NCBI RefSeq assembly: GCF_003013715.1
Contig: NC_072816.1
Span: forward strand, 496,001-560,000
Source of the DNA: Candidozyma auris
Taxonomy: Eukaryota; Ascomycota; Pichiomycetes; Serinales; Metschnikowiaceae
Direction: 5' to 3'
DNA length: 64,000 nucleotides
Positions within the stretch are counted from its first letter, which is position 1. Each line of letters starts with the position of its first letter. Below the pieces are notes generated by a model that saw only the letters and a program-made list of their open reading frames with translations, was not told where the DNA came from and did not search any database. Shown piece by piece: positions 22,024 through 31,264 of this stretch. The translations under genes were made by a program, and so were the position numbers.

Positions 22024-24018
22024 ATGATAATCCTTCTGCTTCAGCTTTCGAAAGCTCTCCCGAGACACTCAGATAAATGCCTCCTACCGCCTTCTCTTCT
22101 ACAGACTACCATCGACGAAACTCCTGAACTCCGGCATCCGCTAGTGTATCACTTGAACGATGGCGCCTCAAGTATCGCTGTGGGCGTGAAAGAGTTCACT
22201 GCTGAAGAGGGAACAGTGTGCGTACCCCAGTTCATATTCGAGAAGCTCAAGGGCCACACAGTTACCGTTAGTTTGGCAGACTTTCCCAAAGCAACCTTTC
22301 TTCAGCTCAAGCCTGCTCAGTTCTACCCACACATCACCAATTGGAAGTACTACTTGGAATCGCAGCTCAGCAAGAACTACACAACGCTCACCAAGCACAA
22401 ATTGTTTGTTATTGACGATCCAATGGCGAAAACGGCCGTGGATATCATTGTGGAAGATGCTAATGCTCCTACTGTGGTTGTGGTTGATACAGACACTATT
22501 CTAGATGTGCTCCCACTTAACGACATCATGGCAGCGCAACAGTTGGGCCAAAACGATGCAATATCAGCTCTTGAAAACATCCCCACCTTTCATGAATCCG
22601 AAGTGCTCGAGGTTGTTCCGTTCAACCAGTCTCCTGTACCGAAGTTGTTCAAGATTGACCTACGTAAGGTTAAGGAAAGCTTTCTGCTTGTTCTACGATC
22701 GGAAAATATAAACGAAGCCTACAATGTGGACTTACTTGTTGCGCTTGACAAGTTCGTCAAACTAGATAACTTTGCATTTGAGACAATGTCTCAGGATAGT
22801 GCTGCGTCTCATACGGATAAGAGAATAGACATCAACATCAACAGTGATCTCATCGTAAACCATTTGGAAAAATTCAAGGAGGAGGATGCATGTGAGCTAT
22901 ATGCTGCTGTTTTTGCGTGGGACCATAACGCTAAAGTCAAATTAGAAATGGTGCCTTTCACAAAGGGCGATAAGCTAGTGAAGGAGAATGGCACGTCCAA
23001 CGAAACAAAATGCTCTAACTGTGGTAAGCTGATAGAGAAGTCAAAGTTGCCTCTCCATGAAGCATTCTGCTCGAGGAACAATGTCAGATGCTCTTGTGGG
23101 AGCACTTTCTTCAAAGAGATTCCATCCAGCCATTGGCATTGCGAGAAATGTGACCCACTTTTGGCTGGAGAAAGCACACTTTTTAAATTCAAGCACGATC
23201 GGCTCGTTCATAGCGGGCCTTATAGATGTGAAGACTGCGACTCAACGTCTGAATATAGTGATTTCATCCTGCTTGTCAAGAACCACAAGCTGACAAAATG
23301 CCCTAGCAAGCTTCACGAGTGCATGTTCTGTCACTTGATTGTGTCCCAGGAGGAGGAAACGTACGAGGACAGATTCACGAATCTCACGCACCACGAGAAT
23401 CAATGTGGCAACAAAACCACAGAGTGCTTCGAATGTAATAGGGTCTTCAAAAGAAAGGACCTCAAGAATCATATGCAAATGCACTACATGGACAAAATCG
23501 AGCTTAACACCGAAACCGTTCGCTTGTGTGCCAATGAGAACTGTGTCAGCATCGTCAATGACGAATCGAACGACCTTAATCTTTGCGATACATGTTATGG
23601 CCCATTGTATGCAACAGTTTTGGACCCAACGAGAATCAAGTTACAGAATCGCATTGAACGTCGCTACGTTCTTCAACTCACTAAAGGCTGCGGCAACGTT
23701 TGGTGCCAAAATCCCCAATGTGCTACTGCAACCCTGCCACGTCCAATGAAAGAGGTGATCCAGCATGTACAGCTGGAGTTGTTGCTCCTAGTAGTTACCC
23801 CAGAACTTCCTATAACTCGGAAAAAGGGTGTTAAGTCTGACGCAAACAAATTTTACTTCTGTTTGACTGAAAGTCTACAAAAAAGGAAGGAGTTGGTGGA
23901 CCGCCTTGTAGATGATGGCCAGTACTCCAGAGACATGGTTTTCCGGGCAGTAAACAGGCTGAGAGACGAAGACTCTGCACGGGAGTGGCTACTAAAAAAC
24001 GGGTTGCCCTTACGGTGA
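22024..24018 (+). CDS. UFD1-domain protein with zinc fingers, AZUL-like and UBA-like C terminus
   Basis: From the first in-frame ATG (22024) this is 664 residues. Residues about 1-150 resemble the Ufd1 N domain (CLLPPSLLQ, FTAEEGTVCVPQF, FPKATFLQLKP), which binds Cdc48/p97 substrates and ubiquitin. After a linker come Cys/His clusters (CSNCGK near 329, CSCGS, CEKCD, CEDCD, CMFC, CFECNRVFKRKDLKNHMQMH) like TRAF/XAF1-type fingers, then an AZUL-like pattern (CANENC...CDTC...GCGNVWCQNPQC, to about 565), and a C-terminal UBA-like helical end. This suggests a ubiquitin or Cdc48 adaptor. The frame is open upstream to 21946 but has no ATG there, only GTG at 21979. An upstream ATG at 21923 could join by a 47-nt GTGCGC...CAG intron (21933-21979), but that is doubtful. 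Confidence 0.72.
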   Translation: MIILLLQLSKALPRHSDKCLLPPSLLQTTIDETPELRHPLVYHLNDGASSIAVGVKEFTAEEGTVCVPQFIFEKLKGHTVTVSLADFPKATFLQLKPAQFYPHITNWKYYLESQLSKNYTTLTKHKLFVIDDPMAKTAVDIIVEDANAPTVVVVDTDTILDVLPLNDIMAAQQLGQNDAISALENIPTFHESEVLEVVPFNQSPVPKLFKIDLRKVKESFLLVLRSENINEAYNVDLLVALDKFVKLDNFAFETMSQDSAASHTDKRIDININSDLIVNHLEKFKEEDACELYAAVFAWDHNAKVKLEMVPFTKGDKLVKENGTSNETKCSNCGKLIEKSKLPLHEAFCSRNNVRCSCGSTFFKEIPSSHWHCEKCDPLLAGESTLFKFKHDRLVHSGPYRCEDCDSTSEYSDFILLVKNHKLTKCPSKLHECMFCHLIVSQEEETYEDRFTNLTHHENQCGNKTTECFECNRVFKRKDLKNHMQMHYMDKIELNTETVRLCANENCVSIVNDESNDLNLCDTCYGPLYATVLDPTRIKLQNRIERRYVLQLTKGCGNVWCQNPQCATATLPRPMKEVIQHVQLELLLLVVTPELPITRKKGVKSDANKFYFCLTESLQKRKELVDRLVDDGQYSRDMVFRAVNRLRDEDSAREWLLKNGLPLR

Positions 24019-24854
24019 AGTCAGTGATTTTAAAGAAGTCAGTGTTGAAGTGTGCTTAAGTGGACGACAGAGTTGTGGCCAACAGCGCCAACGTCATCCG
24101 ACATCTCCCAGGCATATCCATCAACCCGGAGAAAACGACACATTTTTTTCACACTACACGGTCCGAATCACAAAAAAATTTCTTTCAGAGGCGCCACATT
24201 GAACATACCGACTACGTGTGTTCTCGTGGTATCCCACATAGGGCCACTGTGGGTGTGGCTGCGAAATCCACCATAGCCAGCCAGAAAAAACCTCGGGCCT
24301 CTCCGTTTGGTCCAGCACAAGCAAGCCAGCACCTTTTCCCCATAGTTTACCAAAAAGTTTACTTGAGCGCAATTTTAAAGGTTCACCGGATGCAAAATGA
24401 CACAGTTCTCCAGGCACTCGTGTCATGTGCCATTCTCGGTCTCACCCTTCGTCTCACTCTCGGTTTGTCTTATCAGTGGCTATTCCGACCAGGAGTTGCC
24501 TAATTCGCGCCTCGGCTGGCTTATCAGTAAGCGAGCAATCTAGGGTCTCCAAAGGACTACTAAGGCAACAATAAAGACGAGACTTTCGATTGCATTTGCA
24601 AAGCTAAGTCAAAAATAAATTCTTCGAGCTCGAATTCTATTTCTTCCCTTCCTTCAACTTTCTCCTTCTCCATTGGTTGCTTTTGCCCCTTGGTCCACCC
24701 CGTTCCTACACATACTGTGGGTGCGACCCACTATAAAAAGCCCAAAGTCTTATCGCCACTTTCTTCTTCCTCCCTCCAGTTAACGATTTAACTACTTGCA
24801 AGTTTGACTACCACTTGCAACCCGCTTTATCAATTCATCTCATAAACTCTTACT
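24019..24854. other. PRB1 promoter region
   Basis: This 0.84 kb region before PRB1 has no coding frame. It carries the recurrent motif TGGCTGCGAAAT at 24256-24267, pyrimidine-rich tracts near 24640-24680 and 24760-24780, and the TATA box at 24732. Confidence 0.55.
24732..24739 (+). promoter_or_regulatory. PRB1: TATA box of PRB1
   Basis: TATAAAAA about 120 bases upstream of the PRB1 ATG, followed by CT-rich DNA that would hold the transcription start. The spacing is typical of regulated yeast promoters. Confidence 0.65.
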
Positions 24855-26486
24855 ATGTTGCTTTCCCGCTCCGTGGCGCTCTCCATCCTCGCCACCTTGG
24901 GCGTTAACGGTCTCGTTATTCCCAACATTGGTGACGTTATCGACGTATTCAAGTCGACTTCCACTGACTTGGCTGCTCTCAAGGAAGACATTTCTCACAA
25001 AACAGAGCAGTTTGTACTGGACTTAAAGGCCTCGGGCCACAAGTTGGTGGCTCCAGAGAACGCCGCCCCCTTGTACTCCAAGGAGGGCCTCCGTGATGTC
25101 ATTCCCCACAAGTACATTATCGTGTTCAAGGACGGCGTGTCGAAGGACTACGCCGACTTCCACGCTAACTGGGTTGCTGACATCCACGCTCAGGAGGTTG
25201 GCAAGGCCGACAAGTCCGACCCATTTTTCTCCACCTTGGACGTGGAGAAGGTGGAGGGCGGTATCACCGATACCTTCGACGTGGCCAACACTCTTTCTGG
25301 ATACACTGGCTATTTCTTGGACTCTGTCGTGGACTTGATTCGTCGTGACCCTGCGGTTGCTCACGTGGAGAAAGACTCGAAGGTGTACGCCAACGAGTTT
25401 GACGTGCAGAAGGGCGCTCCTTGGGGCTTGGCTAGAATCTCTCACAGACCTCCTTTGTCCTTGAGCTCGTTCAACCAGTACCTTCACGACACTGAGGGTG
25501 GTGCTGGTGTCACCTCCTACGTGATTGACACCGGTGTGTACGTGGACCACAGCCAGTTCGAGGGCAGAGCAAAGTGGGGTAAGACTATCCCAACAGGTGA
25601 CACCGACAACGATGCCAACGGCCACGGTACTCACTGTGCCGGCACCATCGCCTCTAAGGACTTTGGTGTTTCTAAGAAGGCTCATGTTGTTGCCGTGAAG
25701 GTGTTGGGCTCTAACGGTTCCGGCTCCATGTCTGATGTACTCAAGGGTGTGGAGTTTGCTGCCAAGTCACACCAGGAAGACGCCAAATCTGGTAAGAAGG
25801 GTTTCAAAGGATCCACTGCCAACATGTCTTTGGGTGGTGGTAAGTCTCCTGCTTTGGACATGGCCGTCAATGCTGCCGTCAAGGCTGGTCTCCATTTCGC
25901 TGTGGCTGCTGGTAACGAGAACCAGGATGCTGCCAACACCTCTCCAGCTTCTGCTGAGTTGGCTGTCACTGTCGGTGCCTCCACCATTTCAGACGCCAGA
26001 GCCTACTTCTCGAACTACGGTGACACTGTGGACATCTTCGCCCCAGGTCTCAACATCTTGAGTACCTACATTGGCTCAGACACCGCCACCGCCACTTTGA
26101 GTGGTACCTCCATGGCTTCTCCACACATTGCTGGTTTGTTGGCCTACTTTGTGTCGTTGCAGCCAGGCTCTGACTCTGAGTTCTTCGTGTCCGATAAGGG
26201 CGTTTCTCCAGGCCAGTTGAAGAAGAACTTAATCAACTATGCCACCAAGAATATCTTGACCGATATCCCTAACGACGGTACCCCTAATCTCTTGGCTTTT
26301 AACGGTGCTGGACACAACTTAACAAGCTTCTGGAATGGCGAGGCCGTTGAGGAGACCGAGGAGAAGGAGAAGACAGTTTCTCTCGGTGCCAAGGTTGACG
26401 AGTTGATCGCCAAGGTGGAGAAAGATTCGTCCCACCTCGTTGACGACGTGAAGAAGTTGGTGAGCGACCTCTACAACAAGGAGTAA
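24855..26486 (+). CDS. PRB1: Vacuolar subtilisin-type serine protease B (cerevisin)
   Basis: A 543-residue preproprotein with a signal peptide (about 1-19), an inhibitor I9 propeptide (HKYIIVFKDGVSKDYADFHANWV, about 85-165), and an S8 protease domain from about 185. The catalytic triad is visible: Asp225 in VIDTGVYVDHS, His257 in NGHGTHCAG, Ser419 in SGTSMASPH. The start of the mature domain, GAPWGLARISHR, matches cerevisin. It matures vacuolar hydrolases and degrades autophagic bodies, so it ties to ATG12 elsewhere in the window. It is shorter than S. cerevisiae Prb1 (635), lacking the long acidic pro-region, as is usual in Candida. The C-terminal tail is acidic and lysine-rich. Confidence 0.93.
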   Translation: MLLSRSVALSILATLGVNGLVIPNIGDVIDVFKSTSTDLAALKEDISHKTEQFVLDLKASGHKLVAPENAAPLYSKEGLRDVIPHKYIIVFKDGVSKDYADFHANWVADIHAQEVGKADKSDPFFSTLDVEKVEGGITDTFDVANTLSGYTGYFLDSVVDLIRRDPAVAHVEKDSKVYANEFDVQKGAPWGLARISHRPPLSLSSFNQYLHDTEGGAGVTSYVIDTGVYVDHSQFEGRAKWGKTIPTGDTDNDANGHGTHCAGTIASKDFGVSKKAHVVAVKVLGSNGSGSMSDVLKGVEFAAKSHQEDAKSGKKGFKGSTANMSLGGGKSPALDMAVNAAVKAGLHFAVAAGNENQDAANTSPASAELAVTVGASTISDARAYFSNYGDTVDIFAPGLNILSTYIGSDTATATLSGTSMASPHIAGLLAYFVSLQPGSDSEFFVSDKGVSPGQLKKNLINYATKNILTDIPNDGTPNLLAFNGAGHNLTSFWNGEAVEETEEKEKTVSLGAKVDELIAKVEKDSSHLVDDVKKLVSDLYNKE

Positions 26487-26846
26487 AGGTTCTATAGATT
26501 AGAGCTTGTTTTGATATACGATTACTATAAGCGAGTGTAGCGTAGCCAACGACCATATTTTGCACCCAAGTACGAGCCAGTAGTTAGAAGCACCAGGAAG
26601 TAAGAACAACACATCGGATAAAAGGATGGATACTTCTTTATCGTCTACGTTCGTTCCATTATTTTTTTTTTTTCTTAAACACGTCTAGTCTCTTCCACGT
26701 CTACAGTCTTGGTCTTAAGACGTCTCACTAAGCTAGTGGCGCGGGTGTGTACGCTACCACCATAGATTACTAACTGCGATTATCTACACTTTTCCAGGAA
26801 CTTCCCAAGCACCTTCCAAAACCCCCCAAAACATAGAAAGCTTGCC
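26487..26846. other. PRB1-RAD6 intergenic region
   Basis: These 360 bases hold the PRB1 3' end and the RAD6 promoter. A T-run near 26660-26672 is the only low-complexity tract. No TATA or recurrent motif was found. Confidence 0.5.
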
Positions 26847-27338
26847 ATGTCCACCCCGGCAAAAAGAAGATTAATGCGTGATTTTAAAAGAATGCAGCTG
26901 GACGCCCCCTCGGGCGTGTCGGCCTCACCGCTCCCGGACAACGTGATGTCGTGGAATGCCGTCATCATAGGACCGGCAGAGACACCTTTCGAAGACGGCA
27001 CGTTCAAGTTGGTGCTACAGTTTGACGAGCAGTACCCAAATAAGCCTCCTTCGGTCAAGTTCATGAGTGAAATGTTCCATCCAAACGTGTATGCCAGTGG
27101 AGAGTTGTGTCTAGATATCTTGCAGAACAGGTGGTCACCTACGTATGATGTTTCTAGTATTTTGACGTCGATCCAGTCTTTGCTTAACGATCCGAACATT
27201 TCATCGCCGGCGAACGTGGAGGCTGCCAACTTGTATAAGGACCACCGGTCGCAGTATATCAAGAGAGTGAGAGAGGTTGTGGAGAAGAGCTGGGACGAGG
27301 ATGATGACGACGACGAGGACGATAGTGACGAAGAGTGA
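26847..27338 (+). CDS. RAD6: Ubiquitin-conjugating enzyme E2 Rad6/Ubc2
   Basis: A 163-residue E2 enzyme, nearly identical in pattern to yeast Rad6 (172). The active-site cysteine is in [18 protein letters not shown], with the HPN motif ([13 protein letters not shown]) just before. The C-terminal acidic tail (about 152-163, [14 protein letters not shown]) is the Rad6 hallmark. It works with Rad18 on PCNA, with Bre1 on histone H2B, and with Ubr1 in N-end-rule turnover, in nucleus and cytoplasm. A CTG codon near residue 18 falls where relatives have Gln/Glu, which suits Ser decoding better than Leu. Its neighbours GEP7 and PKP2 repeat the S. cerevisiae order. Confidence 0.97.
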   Translation: MSTPAKRRLMRDFKRMQLDAPSGVSASPLPDNVMSWNAVIIGPAETPFEDGTFKLVLQFDEQYPNKPPSVKFMSEMFHPNVYASGELCLDILQNRWSPTYDVSSILTSIQSLLNDPNISSPANVEAANLYKDHRSQYIKRVREVVEKSWDEDDDDDEDDSDEE

Positions 27339-27583
27339 TGTTGCTGGAGAGTTGCTAGAGAGTGGTTGTCGAGACAGAGGTTCTTTGCATGATTGCAATT
27401 CAATATTCTAGACTGTGTATATACATTTTAAGTAACTGGTAAGGTTGTTATAAAGAAGCAGTAACCGTCCTGAGGTTGACGCTGTGAGTCTTTGCAGTTA
27501 CTTCGGCTGGTTCAGCTGGTTCGTGGAACTGTTCTGATCATGTACAGTAGAGTGAAGGGGCTCTGAAGGGTAGTTGTACATGC

Positions 27584-28357
27584 TCACTTGAGCCAGAGAT
27601 AGTACCATTTCTTGCCAGGCCTAGGCTGCTGCTCTTGTGGAGCAGGCTGCTGATCAAACTTCTCCTGATTCTGTCTCTGGTTCTCGTAGATGTCCTCGAT
27701 TTCGATTTCCTCGGGCTTACCTCCCTCGCCTATCTTCTTGTCTCTGGCAATGGCCAACAAAGCAATAAAAATTGTAATATAAATGAATGTCTTGGTGACA
27801 GGGTCCATCTTTTTTGTGTCAAACTGTTCTCGACGCACTGGCGTTTCTGCAAGAATAACTGGCTCTAGCTTCTTGATGATATCAGTAGGTTTGGGCGAAG
27901 CGGTACGTATTTGAGAAGGCACCCTGAACGGAAGATCAAGAGGAGCTTCTAGCGTATTCCAGTTGGTAAACTTCTCACGAACGCCCCAATCGCCGTATGC
28001 TATGTAGTATCCGAGCTTCTTGTCCACATCGGTGAGCTTCTTCCAGCTTTGGTCGTACTTGTCTTGGAGCTCCTTCAAAACCTGGCCCTGGTGTAATAAA
28101 CTCAAGGTTCCAAAGATTTTGGGGTTTTTGAATACAGGCTCTGTATCTATGGGCTGTGTGGCATCATCGCTACTCCCAGAGGAGAAGAGGGATCCCATGT
28201 CTTTGAGGGTTTGAATGTGCACTTTGGCAGCCTCGGCTCTAGCTTGATCTGGCGAGAGCTTTTTCTCGGGAGACGGCAGCTTTTCAGGATTCGTGGAATA
28301 AAACCTAGGCTCTATTCTCCATCTCAAATGTGCCACTGGCCTTGTGTACTTCAACAT
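27584..28357 (-). CDS. GEP7: Mitochondrial inner-membrane protein, GEP7-like
   Basis: The frame from the ATG at 28357 gives 257 residues beginning MLKYTRPVAHLRWRIEPRFYS, a basic presequence typical of mitochondrial import. A middle segment (LLHQGQVLKELQDKYDQSWKKLTDVDKKLGYYIAYGDWGVRE) resembles the helical part of cytochrome oxidase subunit IV proteins. One membrane span (TFIYITIFIALLAIA, about 190-205) is followed by a polar tail. The position, beside RAD6 and near PKP2, matches YGL057C/GEP7 of S. cerevisiae, linked genetically to prohibitins. The open frame continues to 28423, but that start lacks a presequence. Assignment rests on synteny and features, not on a search. Confidence 0.7.
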   Translation of the reverse strand: MLKYTRPVAHLRWRIEPRFYSTNPEKLPSPEKKLSPDQARAEAAKVHIQTLKDMGSLFSSGSSDDATQPIDTEPVFKNPKIFGTLSLLHQGQVLKELQDKYDQSWKKLTDVDKKLGYYIAYGDWGVREKFTNWNTLEAPLDLPFRVPSQIRTASPKPTDIIKKLEPVILAETPVRREQFDTKKMDPVTKTFIYITIFIALLAIARDKKIGEGGKPEEIEIEDIYENQRQNQEKFDQQPAPQEQQPRPGKKWYYLWLK

Positions 28358-28484
28358 GGCTATAGTAGTTACACCTTTCGGGTGGTGAAAAACTGCGATC
28401 AGATGTAGTACAACTTTTTGCACCCATTGGGAACAACGTCTACATACAACTTTCTAACCAAAATTTTCCAAATAGTTTCAGACC

Positions 28485-30218
28485 CTACATTATACGATTC
28501 ATAAATTTGCCAATGGCAATCATCGGTGCACAAACGGCTTTGATGGCCATGCATAACGCGTCGATGAGGAGCGAGAGCTCGTAGAGAATCCACATGAAAA
28601 TCACCAACTCTATAAGAATGACAACAGTTTGCAATGACGGGAAATGCACCGCTATGATATCTATAGGCGCAAAAATGATTTTCATGATTCTGATGCTCTT
28701 GATCAACAGGTTGATGTTGGAGACTATTTTCACCGGGCCGCCTTCATGAAGTCTTCCAAAACTGTTTTCTTTGGTGATCATTGCCTGTGATGAAGTGGGA
28801 GGATAACCATGATACGGTTCAATCAGGGACTCACCCATTATGATCTCATCGCCTAACTCTCCATCGTCACTTAGCTCAATCTCCTCAGGTAGCTCAGAGT
28901 ACGTGTAGAATGACGATGCCCGAGAGGCTTGATCGAAAGTTCGTTGAGACAGTGTGTCAGGCAAACCTCTTCCACCTGGTAAGAAAGCTGAGGCTGGTTC
29001 GTTCCACTTTTTCAACTTACTCTTGTAGTTTTTGAACGGGTTCTTTGGAGCAAGCTGTTTCTTTTTCTTTCCCTGCGCCAGCGCAGTAGAGAAGTCTCTA
29101 TCTAGCTCAACAATCTTCCCACTTGGCTCTGGATCCGGATTAATGGGTGGCGTATACACTAGCCACGAGAGAATGTAGTTCCACAATGGATGGAAATTCT
29201 CGTTCGGACCAACCGCTCCAGAAATCGCCCCAGAGGGAGGTAAGGTGATTCGACTCTTCTCGTCGCCGACATCCTCTTGTCTGCTTTTTATCTGCTGACG
29301 AGCTTCCCGTTCACGATTGTAACTATCGAAGTAGTCATCTCCAAGGGCCTTCTTGGCGTTCTTCCATTTTCTTTTCCAGGCTTTCTTCAAATTCTCGTTC
29401 TCTGGTGGTCGCAGGAACCCTTCCATTGCTTCATCGTCAGAATCATCACTGACGTGCTCCACAAAGAGATCTTGCTCTTTCTCTTCCTTCTTCTTTTTCT
29501 TCAATGCGAGTTTGAAGGCTTTCTTCTCCAATTTAGCTTTCTGCTTCGCCATCTTGGCTTCTCGTTGCTTCATTTCCTTTGCACGTCTAGCATCGTCAAT
29601 CTCGTTTTCAATGTAGTAGTCGTATGAATTGTAGTCGTTAATGCCCACTTTCTTCTGCACATTCTTCACCGCTCTAGATAGCTTCTGCTTCTTTTCTAAT
29701 TCTCTCATCCTTTCAGGGTCATCAAAAACAACGTCGATTGGATTGAACCGTTCATCCTGGTCCTTATCGAAAACGTCCATGAATGTCTTATGGGTGAACA
29801 TCTTCGGCTTGATCTCCTCGGCTTCTTCATATCGCCTCTTCTGATCGATGTAGTATCCATCGTACTCTTTCGGCTGTTTGCGGACATTTTCATATATCAG
29901 ATCAAACTCCTCTGTCTGAAACGAAGAACTTTCATCGTTCACGTACCCCTTCCGTTTTGGTCTATTGACAGCCCTGGAGTAGTAGTCTGAGTAGTCGACC
30001 GAGCGGTGCTTTTTCTTGTACAAATAGTTCAAATGTGCTGGAGTAAGTGCCTCGTCTAGATCATCTGGATTTTCGCTTTGGGGAGTAGATGGCGAGTTTA
30101 GGGGACTTGCAGCTCTGGGAGACATCAGGGAGGATCGAGACGGAAGGGTAGATTTGGAGCCGTTTTTGCGCTTGTCCAAGTAGTCTGAGGTGAAGTAAGC
30201 TGTTCGAGATACATTCAT
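28485..30218 (-). CDS. Uncharacterised fungal protein with C-terminal membrane segments
   Basis: A 577-residue protein I do not recognise. The N-terminal 60 residues are Ser/Pro-rich and probably disordered. Residues about 100-300 are highly charged, with FNPIDVVFDDPERMRELEKKQKLSRAVKNVQ and Lys/Glu-rich coiled coil. FHPLWNYILSWLVYTPP follows near 350. The last 70 residues are hydrophobic (APIDIIAVHF, then VVILIELVIFMWILYEL, then LCMAIKAVCAPMIAIG), suggesting two to three membrane helices or a re-entrant hairpin. The general plan, a cytosolic charged body anchored by a C-terminal hairpin, fits an ER or nuclear-envelope protein. It lies between GEP7 and PKP2, where S. cerevisiae has no extra gene. 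Confidence 0.75.
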   Translation of the reverse strand: MNVSRTAYFTSDYLDKRKNGSKSTLPSRSSLMSPRAASPLNSPSTPQSENPDDLDEALTPAHLNYLYKKKHRSVDYSDYYSRAVNRPKRKGYVNDESSSFQTEEFDLIYENVRKQPKEYDGYYIDQKRRYEEAEEIKPKMFTHKTFMDVFDKDQDERFNPIDVVFDDPERMRELEKKQKLSRAVKNVQKKVGINDYNSYDYYIENEIDDARRAKEMKQREAKMAKQKAKLEKKAFKLALKKKKKEEKEQDLFVEHVSDDSDDEAMEGFLRPPENENLKKAWKRKWKNAKKALGDDYFDSYNREREARQQIKSRQEDVGDEKSRITLPPSGAISGAVGPNENFHPLWNYILSWLVYTPPINPDPEPSGKIVELDRDFSTALAQGKKKKQLAPKNPFKNYKSKLKKWNEPASAFLPGGRGLPDTLSQRTFDQASRASSFYTYSELPEEIELSDDGELGDEIIMGESLIEPYHGYPPTSSQAMITKENSFGRLHEGGPVKIVSNINLLIKSIRIMKIIFAPIDIIAVHFPSLQTVVILIELVIFMWILYELSLLIDALCMAIKAVCAPMIAIGKFMNRIM

Positions 30219-31264
30219 TGAGGGGGCAGAGTTTCTTAGCGTCTCTCAGAAAAGGTTGAAGGCTATTTTCGTTTACATTACGATGAGATCGGTGATGCCT
30301 TTCTGGGTGGCTGGCTGATCTGGGGAAGGGTAAATAGTCCTGCAGGAATCAAAGCGTGTTCGACGGGGAGACTAAGAAATGTCTTCTAAAAAATGTGTCT
30401 GGTTGATTTAGAATTCGAATTGAGCTCTCTGGCTTTGATATGCTGAACTATGGTTTGTTTATTTTCTTTTTTTTTTTTTAATTTTTGTTCTTTTTGAGTG
30501 TTGTGAGGAGGGATAACTTCACTTTCGCAGCCATACTCAACCATTGCAACTGGCACACGAGGCTTATGTCAACTGGAGATGCCTCTGCTGTCATTCATTT
30601 TTGAACAAGATGCTAGATTGTATTCAAGATTATATTGGTGGAATATAACAATTGCGGTTAATAGTAGATCCCGCTCGGTTTGCTCTCACTGTGGTCAATG
30701 CGATACTCACATTGAGCAACCCTTGAACGATGAAGTACTATCAGCGAGATAACAGAAATTATTTCTATGTAACATCTTCATTCATATTCATAAGAAGAAT
30801 AACACAGAGGTGGTTGTCTTCACTTATTTTGTTTCTTGAGCCCTGGCCTTCTCAGCTAGGATTTCACCGCCAAAAGCATACTGCTATCTTGTAATACAAT
30901 GGCCCTTTCCTATATAAAGAGCAATCGCCATAGTTTTGAACAAGTTTGGGTTTGACGAAAGGCCTATCAATCTGTGAATTTGTTAATTTGAACCGCCTGA
31001 TTCAATTTTTGGTTATTGCTGGTGAATATTTTGCAACCCTATTACCTTTGTGAGTCACATTCGCAAACCTTTACTAATAGCCACTGTCAAGTACATATTC
31101 CATTGATGTGGCAAAGTCCTTCGAAAACTTCCACTCAAAGAGCATCAAGCATCTCTTTCACTTCTCAATTTTCACTCTTTGTTGCCGACGCATCCCTCTT
31201 CTCGCTTATCATGATCTCTGCACTGATAAAGAGTGCGATTATACCAATACCATTCTCTTACATT
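30219..31264. other. 1.0 kb divergent promoter region before PKP2
   Basis: The region serves the divergent membrane-protein gene and PKP2. A recurrent motif copy (complement) is at 30523-30533, and a TATATAAAG box near 30913. Upstream in-frame ATGs at 31106 and 31211 could give longer PKP2 forms. Nothing else is seen. Confidence 0.5.
30913..30920 (+). promoter_or_regulatory. PKP2: TATA box upstream of PKP2
   Basis: TATATAAAG near 30913. The distance to the preferred ATG (31265) is about 350 bases, long for a yeast leader, so the ATG at 31106 or 31211 may also be used. The choice of start affects only residues before the mitochondrial presequence. Confidence 0.45.

Noticed and set aside
25023..25685. 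220-codon antisense frame inside PRB1
   Set aside because: It lies entirely opposite PRB1, whose catalytic triad and propeptide are intact. No homology can be seen.
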